A stretch of DNA of 64,000 bases from Deltaproteobacteria bacterium ADurb.Bin207 (GCA_002070115.1 MWCO01000014.1:39165-103164); one strand, 5' to 3'; shown: positions 33,979 to 43,544, numbered from the stretch's first letter. The notes: generated by a model not told the origin, from the letters alone. Numbers and translations: made by a program.

Positions 33979-34365
33979 CTACATATTCTTAGCGAGGAAC
34001 TGAGCCAACAGGTCCTCATCGGACAGCAACGTGGAACGAGCTTCTGACTCCTTTTCGTCCTCGGCTCCGATTGGGGTGCCCAAAAAACCAGGGACGATAT
34101 CGTACGCGTTGTTATCGACGATCATGGATCGTTCAAGGATGTCGGCTCCCAACTCATGCAAAAAAGCAAGCGTTTTGCATTTGCCCACGATGTCGAAGGC
34201 ATCGGTCTCCCCAGTGACCTCCGTCAAAATACGGGCGCCTTCGGTCAGCGCATAACGCCGCCCCTCGTCTTTGAGCAGCAGATTTTGTCCTTGCAGGTCG
34301 ATGGCCCCGGAAACAAGCCAGGCATCGAGGGCTTCCTGCGGAAAAAAGACACGGTTTTTGCCCAT
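33979..34365 (-). CDS. Conserved hypothetical protein upstream of the hem genes
   Basis: About 128 residues from an ATG at 34365 (MGKNRVFFPQ...); ATGs up to 12 bases upstream and a longer frame to 34509 are possible. The pattern is a small alpha/beta protein with DAWLVSGAIDLQGQNLLL, a middle LTEVTGETDAFDIVGKC and VDNNAYDIVPGFLG. I believe similar proteins occur beside tetrapyrrole genes in other Myxococcota, but I cannot name a function. It ends 7 bp before the CcsA-like gene, so it is probably the first gene of that operon. Confidence 0.7.
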   Translation of the reverse strand: MGKNRVFFPQEALDAWLVSGAIDLQGQNLLLKDEGRRYALTEGARILTEVTGETDAFDIVGKCKTLAFLHELGADILERSMIVDNNAYDIVPGFLGTPIGAEDEKESEARSTLLSDEDLLAQFLAKNM

Positions 34366-34541
34366 CATCATCGCCATCGTAGCACGACAGGGGGTGCAGC
34401 TTGGTCCTGGTTGCGCTTTCGAGCAAGTCGTTGTTGGTGCCTTTTTCGAGACAAGCGCAAGTCTATTCGGAACGGATTGATTCGAATCGGAAAGGTCGAC
34501 GGTGGACACGGGCTTCCAATCCAGGCATCTTGGCGCTGTTC

Positions 34542-35870
34542 ATGACCCTGAAGCTGGCTTTGGCCGCCCTATGCGTGATAGCGAACGCGTTTTTCGTCGC
34601 CGCCGAGTTCGCCCTCGTGAAGGTCCGTGTGACCCAACTGGAAACGCTCGCAAAAAAAGGGGAAAAACGCGCCGCGGTGGCGATGAAAGTAACCGGAAAA
34701 CTCGACGCTTATCTTTCCGCCACCCAACTCGGAATTACCTTGGCAAGCCTGGGCCTCGGATGGCTGGGTGAACCGACCGTGGCCGTGCTGATTGCTCCGG
34801 TACTCCGTTTTTTCGGTATTGAGTCCGAACCCCTCGTGTCCGCCGTCTCCCTAACCACCGCGTTTTCCACCATTACGATTCTCCATATCGTGGTGGGAGA
34901 ACTGGCGCCCAAATCCCTGGCCATCCAGCAAGCCGAGTGGGTCGCGCTGCGGGTGGCCACGCCCATGCGGGCTTTTTTCTACCTTACCTATCCGTTTCTG
35001 TTCATTCTCAATGAATTGTCGAATCTGACGCTCCGACTCTTTCGGATTACGCCCGTGCAGCACGCCGAAGGCGCATTGTCCGCCGAGGAAATACGTCTCG
35101 TGGTCGCAGCCGGCCAGCTCGACCCCAAAAAACGAGAACTCATGGAACGCGCGCTGCAAGGAACCGACCGACCCGTGCGCTCCATCATGGTGCCTCGCGT
35201 CGATATGGAATACATCTCCCTGCTCGATTCCCCCGAGCAAATCATCGCTTCGCTACGAGTCAACGGCTATTCCCGTGTTCCCCTCATCGAAGCCAACGAT
35301 CCGGATAAAATCGTCGGCTACGTATACCTCAAAGATATTTTCGTAGGCGATGGCTTGCCTGCCGGCGGTATTCGCGCCTTGCGTCGCGATATCCTTTTCG
35401 TCCCTGAAAACCGAACCGTCGGCGATGTGCTCGAGGACTTCAAACGCACCCATATCCCGATCGCGATCGTGGTGGATGAATATGGCGGGACGAGCGGGCT
35501 GGTCACCATGGAGGATATTCTCGAGGAAATCGTGGGAGAGTTGCAGGACGAACTGGATGTGGAAGCCCCCCCGATCGTTCGCCGCGATGATGGCACCATC
35601 ATCGTGGAAGGCGATGTGCCCATTCGCGAACTCGAGGCTCTGGGAATCGTCGTAGACCCCATCGAAGGCCACGAAATCGTGGCCGGTCATATCATATCGA
35701 GGCTGGGCAGACTCGCTCGCCCGGGAGATATCGTGAGCCTAGGGTCCCATGATGCCACCGTGGAAGATGTGAGGAGTCGTCGGATCACACGTGTGCGTTT
35801 GGCACCCAAGCCCGAGGAGTTGCCCAAGGTCCCCTCTCAGGCTCCTGGTCCGGTAGACGACGCTTCGTGA
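34542..35870 (+). CDS. CNNM/CorC-family (HlyC-like) membrane protein with CBS domains
   Basis: A 442-residue protein. The N-terminal CNNM domain (about 1-190) has three or four helices with AFFVAAEFALVKVR and LGITLASLGLGWLGEPTVA. Two CBS domains (about 205-330) carry the RSIMVPRVDM and IAIVVDEYGGTSGLVTMED motifs, followed by a CorC/HlyC C-terminal domain. The family is linked to Mg2+ or Co2+ transport. The ATG at 34542 starts the first membrane helix; a frame to 34401 overlaps the hem-side gene and is not used. Confidence 0.9.
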   Translation: MTLKLALAALCVIANAFFVAAEFALVKVRVTQLETLAKKGEKRAAVAMKVTGKLDAYLSATQLGITLASLGLGWLGEPTVAVLIAPVLRFFGIESEPLVSAVSLTTAFSTITILHIVVGELAPKSLAIQQAEWVALRVATPMRAFFYLTYPFLFILNELSNLTLRLFRITPVQHAEGALSAEEIRLVVAAGQLDPKKRELMERALQGTDRPVRSIMVPRVDMEYISLLDSPEQIIASLRVNGYSRVPLIEANDPDKIVGYVYLKDIFVGDGLPAGGIRALRRDILFVPENRTVGDVLEDFKRTHIPIAIVVDEYGGTSGLVTMEDILEEIVGELQDELDVEAPPIVRRDDGTIIVEGDVPIRELEALGIVVDPIEGHEIVAGHIISRLGRLARPGDIVSLGSHDATVEDVRSRRITRVRLAPKPEELPKVPSQAPGPVDDAS

Positions 35871-35961
35871 ACGTTGGATTCGGGCGTTTTGACAGGGAGA
35901 AATGGCGTGACTGATAAGAGAGTGTCGACGTGGGCCCCTGTTGTGTGGGAGAACCAGGGAC

Positions 35962-36762
35962 ATGGCTGAACCCTTGGTCGTCCAGACACTCGTGCAACTC
36001 GGCTTTAGCTTGAACGAGTCGCGCGCGTACCATGCTTTGCTATTGGAGAACCCGAGCACGGGCTATGAAGTGGGCGCCCGCGCCAAGATTCCTCGCTCCG
36101 CGGTCTACGGTGTATTGCGACGTTTGGTGCAAGCGGGATTGGCTCGGGCGGTGGCACAGCGACCCGAACGTTTCGCACCGGTTCCCGTCGATCATGTAGT
36201 CGCCTTGTTGAAAAAACGTTTCGATACCTCGGCCCAAGAGTTCGAACGAGCCGTCCGGACTCTCGACGTCACGCCTTCGATTCCCGATGCCTTTAGCGTG
36301 CGAGGTTACGATCGCGTGTTGGAGGAAGCGGAACGGATGATTCACGGTGCCAAGAGTTCCTTGATCATCAGTGGCTGGCCCCGCGAAATCCATAAGCTTA
36401 TCGCGGAGATCGATAAGGCCTCCAAACGCAAGGTCTTTCTCGTGGTCTTTTCTCACGCCAAACTCCCCAAAATGAAAGGCTCGATCTTCAGTTACGAACT
36501 GGAGGAGGCTGCGCTCGAGGCGTTTTGGAAACATCGATTGACCATCGTCGCGGATGACACACGAACGCTCATCGCTTCGGTGGAAAATAATGAGCGAGAC
36601 CACGCGGTCATCAGTGAAACCGTATCGCTGGCGGAAGTCGCCACGAGCCAGATCGCTTTGGATATCACCCTGCTGTCCCAGCGAACCCATCAAGACGTGG
36701 AAAAGGTGATGGTTCGTATGTTGGGTGAGCGGGTTGGACGCTTGGACACCTTGCTATCGTGA
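35962..36762 (+). CDS. TrmB-like transcriptional regulator
   Basis: A 266-residue protein. The N-terminal winged helix (about 6-75: LVQLGFSLNESRAYHALL, then AKIPRSAVYGVLRRLVQAGL) is the TrmB type. The C-terminal part has a PLD-like sensor fold (SSLIISGWPREIHKLIAEI). TrmB proteins bind sugars or other small ligands and control nearby genes. It is 103 bp upstream of nuoI on the same strand, but this does not show that it controls nuo. The ATG at 35962 gives the better N terminus; a TTG at 35941 is in frame. Confidence 0.75.
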   Translation: MAEPLVVQTLVQLGFSLNESRAYHALLLENPSTGYEVGARAKIPRSAVYGVLRRLVQAGLARAVAQRPERFAPVPVDHVVALLKKRFDTSAQEFERAVRTLDVTPSIPDAFSVRGYDRVLEEAERMIHGAKSSLIISGWPREIHKLIAEIDKASKRKVFLVVFSHAKLPKMKGSIFSYELEEAALEAFWKHRLTIVADDTRTLIASVENNERDHAVISETVSLAEVATSQIALDITLLSQRTHQDVEKVMVRMLGERVGRLDTLLS

Positions 36763-36865
36763 GCCAGGGGCATCGGATCGTTATTTCCCCTTGCAGCGCT
36801 CGACGCTATGGTGGGACGCTGTGGCTGCGCTTGATCCATCGAGCTTTCGGTCCCATGGAATCATC

Positions 36866-37468
36866 ATGAGTCTGTCTCATTACCTCCAAGGAATCACGCG
36901 ATCCGCCAACACGATTTTCGAAGGGTTGGCGGTCACGTTTTCACATCTTTTGCGGGAGCCGGTGACGATTCAATACCCTGATCGCACCACGCGTCCGGTT
37001 CGTGACATGCTTCCCGAACGGTATCGGGGTTTTCTCGAAGTGCAGATGGATATTTGTTCGGCGTGCAAACGTTGTGAACGAGCTTGTCCCATCGACTGCA
37101 TCTCGATCGATACACAAAAACATCCCGAAACGAAGAAGCTGATGGTGACTCGCTTCGACATCGATGTGTCCAAATGCATGTTCTGTGGGCTGTGTGCGGA
37201 AGCTTGTGAAGAAGGCGCGACGGGAGCGATTCGCCACACGCGCGAATTCGAAGGAAGCGTTGGCGTCATCGATGCCCTGGTGTTTCGATTCGTGCCTCCG
37301 GGAGAGCAGTTCCCGATGTATCGAACTCCCAAAGACAAGTCCGAGATCCCTCTTGGGCAGGTTGGCCCGCATGCAAGAGAGGCGCGGGAACGTGCGCTTC
37401 GAGACAATCCCGCACTATTCGATTCCTTGCGACAACAGACCACGGGTGAGGGAAATCAACCGGGCTGA
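36866..37468 (+). CDS. nuoI: NADH-quinone oxidoreductase subunit I
   Basis: A 200-residue 8Fe ferredoxin subunit in the electron path of complex I. It has two clusters: Cys64-67-70 with Cys74 (CSACKRCERACP) and Cys104-107-110 with Cys114 (CMFCGLCAEACEEGAT). In the second the residue after the last Cys is Glu, where the family normally has Pro. The frame is open upstream, but the ATG at 36866 gives the usual start. It is the first of a nuoI-J-K-L-M-N run; nuoA-H are not in the window. Confidence 0.95.
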   Translation: MSLSHYLQGITRSANTIFEGLAVTFSHLLREPVTIQYPDRTTRPVRDMLPERYRGFLEVQMDICSACKRCERACPIDCISIDTQKHPETKKLMVTRFDIDVSKCMFCGLCAEACEEGATGAIRHTREFEGSVGVIDALVFRFVPPGEQFPMYRTPKDKSEIPLGQVGPHAREARERALRDNPALFDSLRQQTTGEGNQPG

Positions 37469-37529
37469 GGCTCATCGGCAGCAGCCTCTTGCGGTGTTGC
37501 GGGCGACGATCTAGCCTGCCACCGCTCCC

Positions 37530-38051
37530 ATGTCCGACGGCTATCTCCACATCTTCGCGTTTTATGTTCTTGCGGCGCTTACGTTGGGTTCCGCGGGAAT
37601 CGTGGCGCTTTCTCGTAACATCATTTACTCCACGATCTCGCTGCTCGGAACATTCCTCGGCGTCGCTGGGCTGTATATCTCGCTGTCCGCAGACTTCCTC
37701 GCCGCGGTGCAAATCCTCGTGTATGTCGGCGGCACCCTCACGTTGCTCTTGTTCGCCGTCATGCTGACCGCCAAAATCGAAGATGTGCGATCGTCGAATA
37801 CGTCGCGAGGACGATGGGCAGCGTTTATCGTCATCGGTCTGTTGCTGCTCGTGCTCGGACGAGTGGCTACCACGACCGCCTGGCCGACGGATCTTCGTGA
37901 ACCGATGCCTTCGACGGCCAAGCTCGGTCATGCCTTTCTCAGCGAGTACCTGCTTCCTTTCGAGATTGCCTCGGTGTTGCTGCTCGGTGCCATGATCGGT
38001 TCCGTCATCCTTGCCCGTCGTGCGGTCAAGCGTGAATCCGAGGAGGAGTGA
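37530..38051 (+). CDS. nuoJ: NADH-quinone oxidoreductase subunit J
   Basis: A 173-residue membrane subunit with five helices. The family motif AAVQILVYVGGTLTLLLFAVML (about 60-80) is conserved, including the pi-bulge region near the quinone and E-channel. It is 61 bp after nuoI and 3 bp before nuoK. Confidence 0.95.
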   Translation: MSDGYLHIFAFYVLAALTLGSAGIVALSRNIIYSTISLLGTFLGVAGLYISLSADFLAAVQILVYVGGTLTLLLFAVMLTAKIEDVRSSNTSRGRWAAFIVIGLLLLVLGRVATTTAWPTDLREPMPSTAKLGHAFLSEYLLPFEIASVLLLGAMIGSVILARRAVKRESEEE

Positions 38052-38054
38052 AGG

Positions 38055-38363
38055 ATGGAAATCGGACTCCTACATTATCTCACTGTTGCCGCAGTCCTCT
38101 TCGGTTTTGGCCTTTTCTGCATCATCACGCGAAGGCACGCCGTAGGCATCCTGCTGGGCGTGGAACTGATCCTCAATGCCGCGGCGCTGAACTTCGTCGC
38201 TTTCGAGCATTATGTGGCGGGAGGCACGACGGGCCAGGTCTTTACGGTGTTCATCATCTGCTTGGCCGCTAGTGAGGCGGCGATCGCTTTGGCCATCGTA
38301 TTGCAAGTTTTCCGTGCCCACCGAACCATTGTCGCCGACCAGATCCAGGATATGAAGCACTGA
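38055..38363 (+). CDS. nuoK: NADH-quinone oxidoreductase subunit K
   Basis: A 102-residue subunit with three helices. Both conserved membrane Glu are visible (VELILNA, and ASEAAIALA), which form the proton link between the quinone site and the antiporter-like subunits. It follows nuoJ by 3 bp. The 253-bp gap to nuoL (38364-38616) has no gene and no clear terminator. Confidence 0.95.
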   Translation: MEIGLLHYLTVAAVLFGFGLFCIITRRHAVGILLGVELILNAAALNFVAFEHYVAGGTTGQVFTVFIICLAASEAAIALAIVLQVFRAHRTIVADQIQDMKH

Positions 38364-38616
38364 TAATCTAGAATTCCAGCGATTACTGTCGACGTAACGA
38401 GGGGTGAGGCCCTTGCCATAGGGTCATATTCGTGCTCATTTCACGTTATTCCTCCCAACCCCCTCCATCTGCTTTGAATCCTCTCGGTTTGTTGCGTCTT
38501 TGCTCGTCCGTGATGCTTGACCCCTCACTCCACCGTCCGCTAACGTGCCCCCGCCTTCGCGCCCAGTGCGATGCGGCTGTCGCACGTCAACGGCTTGACC
38601 GCGAGGTTTCACGAAG

Positions 38617-41238
38617 ATGCCTTCCTACTCAGGCCCTCTGCAAACGGTCGTCGAATCGACAACGCTCTGGCTAGTGGTGTTTTTTCCGGTCCTCGGCGCC
38701 ATCCTGAATGCTGCTGTTGGCTGGAAATGGCAACGATCCGCCGCGGGCCAGGAGATTTCCAAAAAGCTGCATATCGGTAGCCTTCCAGTCTCTGGTGTTG
38801 CCGTTGGCGCGATGGTTCTGTCTTTCGGCCTCGCGGTGTGGCACGTCGTGCAACTCGTTCAATTGCCCGAGTCGCAGCGAAATCTGCTGTGTCATCTATG
38901 GCCGATGGTTCGAGTGGGTTCCTTTGACCTGTCGTTCGATCTGGCCCTCGATCCTCTTTCCGCCGTCATGCTTCTTGTCGTTACCGGCGTAGGCTTGCTG
39001 ATCCACGTATATGCCACTGGATATATGGAAACGGAGCCATCGTATTGGCGTTTCTTCAGCTACTTGAACCTGTTCATTTTCGCGATGTTGTTGCTTGTGC
39101 TCGGTGACAATTTCTTTGTGATGTTCTTTGGTTGGGAAGGGGTGGGGTTGTGCAGTTATCTGCTCATTGGCTTCTGGTACAAGGATTACAAAAAGGCTTC
39201 CGCTGGCACGAAAGCGTTTCTGACCAACCGTGTGGGTGACTTTGGTTTCCTCACGGGGTTGTTCGTTTTGCTTTGGGCACTTGGTGGGTCGTGGAACGAG
39301 CAGGGCTATCAACCGGACATCGCGCCGCGTTTGGTTCCTGTCACGGTCGATCATGATGCAGGTCATGGTGAGGCGCAGCCCCCCGCGGCTGAAACCACGA
39401 CCAAAGGCGTGCAAAACGCCTATATTACGTTCACATCTTTTCCAGGGGCCAAGGTCTTCATCAATGGTGACACGGTGGGCCCGTTGGTGGCCCCCTTCGT
39501 TCGTTATGAGTTGCCGTTGCTATCCGATCGCAACTCGTTCGTCATCGTCATGGGTGGTGCGACGGAAGATCTTCGTCTCGACAACGTGCAGCTCGTCGCC
39601 GGAAAAGAGACGATCCTATCTCCTGTGGGCACGGTCCTATCGTTTCGTGATCTATCCAATCAGATGGTGATTCAGGACAAGGTGACGGGCAAACGTCCGT
39701 TTTTTGAAAGACTCAAAGGAAAATCCCTGTGGGGAATTGCGGCGATAACCCTGGCGTGTCTTGGGTTTTTCATCGGCGCAACCGGAAAAAGTGCGCAGAT
39801 TCCCCTGTATGTTTGGCTCCCGGATGCGATGGCTGGTCCCACGCCCGTGTCCGCGCTCATTCATGCGGCCACGATGGTGACCTCAGGCGTGTATATGATC
39901 GCACGACTGAATTTTCTGTTTTCGATGTCTTCCACGGCCAGTGGAGTGGTGGCCATCGTGGGGGCATGCACCGCCCTTTTCGCGGCAACCATTGGCTTCT
40001 TCCAGTATGACATCAAGCGAGTGCTGGCCTACAGCACCGTAAGTCAGCTTGGGTTCATGTTCATCGGGGTAGGGGTCGGTGCTTATTGGGCCGGCATCTT
40101 CCACGTGATGACGCATGCGTTTTTCAAAGCCTGCCTCTTTCTCACCGCCGGATCGGTCATTCATGGGATGCATGCTGTCGAGCATGATGCCGATCGTGCG
40201 CAAGACATGCGTGTGATGGGAGGGCTCAAAGGCAGGATGCCACGCACGCGATTGGCCTATTTGATTTCCTGTCTCGCGATCACGGCGGCGCCCATCCCAC
40301 TTTTGGCCGGGTTCTGGTCGAAAGATGAGATCCTTTGGAAAGCATTTTCCACAGCTAATACTGGATTTGTACCGGGGATGCTCATCTGGGCGATGGGGTT
40401 GACCGCGGCCATTGGCACTTCTTTTTATATGTGGCGCAGCTACTACTTGACCTTCGAGGGCCCCTTCAACTGGACACCGGAGAAGGATAACGAGCCAGGC
40501 AAGCCCTTCGCCGTTGCCTCCAAGGTACTAAGCGAAAAGATGCTGCCGAAAGTGCATGAATCACCGCCTGTGATGACGACGGTACTGTTGATTCTCGCGG
40601 CTCTTTCCGCGGTTGGCGGTGCCATCTTCGGCTTCAACACACATCACTTGGGCTATCACCACGGTGAGCCAGGGTTCATGCCGCCGCTATTGGAGCATTG
40701 GCTCCATCCCGTGACACAACATGCAACGGTATCTTTCAAGGATTTTGGTTCGAGTGCCTTGATCATCGAGCATGGGTTGATGTGGAGTTCCGTGCTGTTG
40801 GCGATTGGAGCTTGGGCCTTGGCTCGTAAACGGTATGGCGCGAATCGATCACGGGATTGGGAAACGCAAGAGCGAGCCCTGCCGGGCTGGAAATTGCTCA
40901 ATGCCAAGTATTACGTCGACGAAATCTACCACGCTACCGTGATCCGTGGGGTCCTTACCCTGCGCCTGATCATGCGGGACTTCGACAAGCATGTGGTCGA
41001 TGCGATCGTCAACTTCACGGGCGTGATGACCAAGTTCACTGCCAAGGTCGATGGCGCGATCGACCACTACCTCGTGGATGGCGCGGTGAATTTGGTGGCG
41101 CAGTCTTGTCTGCAAATAGGCGCGAGACTGCGAAAGATTCAGACCGGTCAGATTCAAAACTACGCGTATGGTGTGTTGGGTGGTGTCGCCACCTTGGCGG
41201 TCATCGTGTTTTTGATTCGTTACTACGGGGCACGCTGA
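38617..41238 (+). CDS. nuoL: NADH-quinone oxidoreductase subunit L with PEGA-like insertion
   Basis: The distal antiporter-like, proton-pumping subunit of complex I. It is 873 residues against about 610 in E. coli. The core is intact: Glu174 in FGWEGVGLCSYLL, Lys391 in GKSAQIPLYVWLPDAMAGPTPVSALIHAATMV (cited in part), and the C-terminal lateral helix region. Between TM6 (about 207-222) and TM7 (about 371-388) there is an insertion of about 130-150 residues. After an acidic linker, residues 266-345 read ITFTSFPGAKVFINGD and FVIVMGG, the pattern of a PEGA beta domain. By NuoL topology this loop faces the periplasm. There is no strong ribosome binding site before the ATG at 38617. Confidence 0.95.
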   Translation: MPSYSGPLQTVVESTTLWLVVFFPVLGAILNAAVGWKWQRSAAGQEISKKLHIGSLPVSGVAVGAMVLSFGLAVWHVVQLVQLPESQRNLLCHLWPMVRVGSFDLSFDLALDPLSAVMLLVVTGVGLLIHVYATGYMETEPSYWRFFSYLNLFIFAMLLLVLGDNFFVMFFGWEGVGLCSYLLIGFWYKDYKKASAGTKAFLTNRVGDFGFLTGLFVLLWALGGSWNEQGYQPDIAPRLVPVTVDHDAGHGEAQPPAAETTTKGVQNAYITFTSFPGAKVFINGDTVGPLVAPFVRYELPLLSDRNSFVIVMGGATEDLRLDNVQLVAGKETILSPVGTVLSFRDLSNQMVIQDKVTGKRPFFERLKGKSLWGIAAITLACLGFFIGATGKSAQIPLYVWLPDAMAGPTPVSALIHAATMVTSGVYMIARLNFLFSMSSTASGVVAIVGACTALFAATIGFFQYDIKRVLAYSTVSQLGFMFIGVGVGAYWAGIFHVMTHAFFKACLFLTAGSVIHGMHAVEHDADRAQDMRVMGGLKGRMPRTRLAYLISCLAITAAPIPLLAGFWSKDEILWKAFSTANTGFVPGMLIWAMGLTAAIGTSFYMWRSYYLTFEGPFNWTPEKDNEPGKPFAVASKVLSEKMLPKVHESPPVMTTVLLILAALSAVGGAIFGFNTHHLGYHHGEPGFMPPLLEHWLHPVTQHATVSFKDFGSSALIIEHGLMWSSVLLAIGAWALARKRYGANRSRDWETQERALPGWKLLNAKYYVDEIYHATVIRGVLTLRLIMRDFDKHVVDAIVNFTGVMTKFTAKVDGAIDHYLVDGAVNLVAQSCLQIGARLRKIQTGQIQNYAYGVLGGVATLAVIVFLIRYYGAR

Positions 41239-41282
41239 TGAAAGCGTCACCTTGGGGTTCTCAGATAGGGAGCCACTTCGCG

Positions 41283-43526
41283 ATGAGCAAGTTCGTATCG
41301 AGATTGTACTGGGTCACCTTCGTTTCCTGGCTTGTGGTGTTGGTGGGGGCAACAGCCCTCGCACAAACACCACCTGGTATGCCGTCGGAAGCTACGACTC
41401 CGGAGGGGATACAACCAGTCCCGACCGCGAATCCACCGCTTCCTTCCCACGTCTCTCCGCGCCTCATGCCGGGGCCTCGCGTGGTGGAGCCGCCTGTTCG
41501 AACCATACTTCCCGGCCAGCCGGAACTTCGCATCGAAGGCAAACGAGGCGGACCGTTGGAAATGGTCTGGGACGGAAAGGTGTTCACAGGCACCTTCGAA
41601 GTCCACAATGTCGGTACAGGCAATCTCATGGTGACTCGTGTGGCCGTGCGTCAAGGAGACAATGGCCCATGGCTGCCCCCCGGAACGTCCGCGCAACTCG
41701 AAGGCAACCAAGAACGCGTGCTGATCGCTCCCGATGCATCGCATAAGGTCATGGTGCGCTGGGAGCCCGGTGATCAGGCACAGCTCAAAGAATGGTATGG
41801 GCATGTGTTGGTGGAAACCAATGCTGCCGATCAGCAGCCGCTAGCCATGGGCGTTCATGCGGAACTTCCTTTGGGAGGCGCGCCTTGGCTTTTCAATCAC
41901 ATCCTGTCTTGGCTGGTGTTTTTGCCCATCCTTGGCATGCTGGCCATTTTTGCCCTGTATCTCGCGGGATACAAGAAAGACGAAAACCTCAAATGGGGTG
42001 TGTTGGGACTCATGGGAGTCGAGTTGGCTGGCGCCATTTGGCTGTTTTCGATGTTCAATCGCAACGTGGGGCGCTGGGCAGGTAACGAAGGATTTCAATT
42101 CATCGAACGCGGAGTGTGGATCCGTTCTTTGAACGTCGAATACTTCGTGGGTGTCGATGGCACTTCCATTTCGATGGTGCTTCTGACGGCTCTTGTGTCG
42201 TTCGTAGCCGTGTTGGCGTCGTTCAGTGTGAAGACCCAGCTCAAAGGCTATTGGGCCATGTTCTTGCTGCTGGTCACGGGAATGATGGGCGTGTTCGTCG
42301 CTCTGGATCTGTTTTTGTTTTACGTATTCTGGGAGGTGATGCTGCTGCCGATGTACTTCTTGATCGGCATTTGGGGTGGACCTCGCAAAGAATACGCGGC
42401 CATCAAGTTCTTCCTGTACACGCTGGCAGGCTCCGTCTTCATGCTGCTGGCCTTCATCGCAATGTATTACACCAGCGGTCCCGCATGGCTCGTCGACGGC
42501 AGTACGGTTGCCCATACGTTTTCGATTCCTGAGTTGATGCGTGTGGACTTCTTGAACCTGGGCCAGCCGATCCTTGGATTGATGTTCGTCAAGGTCGTGT
42601 GGGTGGTGCTGTTCATCGCTTTTGCCATCAAAGTCCCGATGTTCCCGTTCCACACGTGGTTGCCCGACGCACACGTGGAAGCGCCGACGGCCATCAGTGT
42701 GATCCTGGCGGGAGTTTTGCTGAAGATGGGCACCTACGGCATGCTTCGGCTCAACTTCGGGCTTTTGCCCGAGGCCACGCAGTGGGCCGCCCCGGCGATG
42801 GCTGTTTTTGGTGTCATCAGCATTTTGTATGGCGCTTTCTGCGCGATGGCGCAGGAAGATCTCAAACGATTGGTGGCTTATTCGTCGATCAGTCACATGG
42901 GGTTCTGTCTGCTTGGGATGGGGGCGATGACGCCTCATGGCATCGAAGCGGCTATCGTGCAGATGTTCAACCACGGTACGATCACGGCCATGCTCTTTTC
43001 GCTGGTGGGTGTGATTTATGACCGTGCCCACACGCGAGAGATAGGCAAGTTCGGCGGTATGGCCACGGAAATGCCGTTTTACTCGGCATTTTTTGGCTTT
43101 GCCTTTATGGCCTCCCTCGGTCTTCCCGGCTTGTCGGGCTTCATCGGTGAAGCTTTGACGTTCGTTGGCGCTTTCCCCGTCTATCCGGCTTTGACCATCC
43201 TCGCCGCCTCGGGTGTCATCTTCAGTGCCGCCTATCACCTCTGGGCTATGCAGCGCATATTCCTCGGAAAATTCCGTGAAAGCTGGCGCAGCAGCCACGC
43301 GCTCGAAGAATTCGGAGGAAAGTTCCCGGAAATCAACCTGCGCGAGATCATGACCCTTGCTCCCATGGCCGTCGTTGTGCTGATCCTTGGCTTCTGGCCT
43401 CGACCCCTGCTCGATCTCATCGACGCGGGAGTTCTCGACCTGACAGCCCTGGTCAATCCGCCTGTCGCCAGCCAGACTGCAACCTATTCCGAAGCCGCCC
43501 GGCAATTCCTGGCTTTGCTTCCCTGA
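41283..43526 (+). CDS. nuoM: NADH-quinone oxidoreductase subunit M with N-terminal signal peptide and ASH-like domain
   Basis: The middle antiporter-like subunit; 747 residues against about 509 in E. coli. The core, from about residue 200, is normal: FYVFWEVMLLPMYF and FAIKVPMFPFHTWLPDAHVEAPTAIS carry the expected Glu and Lys. Ahead of it are a signal peptide (cleavage after ATALA-QT, about residue 27), a Pro-rich linker, and a beta-rich domain (about 82-195: FEVHNVGTGNLMVTRVAV, then YGHVLVETNAADQQPLAMGV) of the ASPM/SPD-2/HYDIN or DUF1573 kind. The ATG at 41283 has GGGAG upstream; ATG 41238, overlapping the nuoL stop, is the alternative. NuoM's first helix starts in the periplasm, so the domain should face it. 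Confidence 0.94.
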   Translation: MSKFVSRLYWVTFVSWLVVLVGATALAQTPPGMPSEATTPEGIQPVPTANPPLPSHVSPRLMPGPRVVEPPVRTILPGQPELRIEGKRGGPLEMVWDGKVFTGTFEVHNVGTGNLMVTRVAVRQGDNGPWLPPGTSAQLEGNQERVLIAPDASHKVMVRWEPGDQAQLKEWYGHVLVETNAADQQPLAMGVHAELPLGGAPWLFNHILSWLVFLPILGMLAIFALYLAGYKKDENLKWGVLGLMGVELAGAIWLFSMFNRNVGRWAGNEGFQFIERGVWIRSLNVEYFVGVDGTSISMVLLTALVSFVAVLASFSVKTQLKGYWAMFLLLVTGMMGVFVALDLFLFYVFWEVMLLPMYFLIGIWGGPRKEYAAIKFFLYTLAGSVFMLLAFIAMYYTSGPAWLVDGSTVAHTFSIPELMRVDFLNLGQPILGLMFVKVVWVVLFIAFAIKVPMFPFHTWLPDAHVEAPTAISVILAGVLLKMGTYGMLRLNFGLLPEATQWAAPAMAVFGVISILYGAFCAMAQEDLKRLVAYSSISHMGFCLLGMGAMTPHGIEAAIVQMFNHGTITAMLFSLVGVIYDRAHTREIGKFGGMATEMPFYSAFFGFAFMASLGLPGLSGFIGEALTFVGAFPVYPALTILAASGVIFSAAYHLWAMQRIFLGKFRESWRSSHALEEFGGKFPEINLREIMTLAPMAVVVLILGFWPRPLLDLIDAGVLDLTALVNPPVASQTATYSEAARQFLALLP

Positions 43527-43544
43527 CGTCGCGAGGAGATGTCG

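Noticed and set aside
38368..38395. Cluster of restriction-like sites (tctaga, gaattc, gtcgac) in the nuoK-nuoL gap, as if from a vector
   Set aside because: The six-base sites are isolated, and the surrounding composition matches the chromosome.
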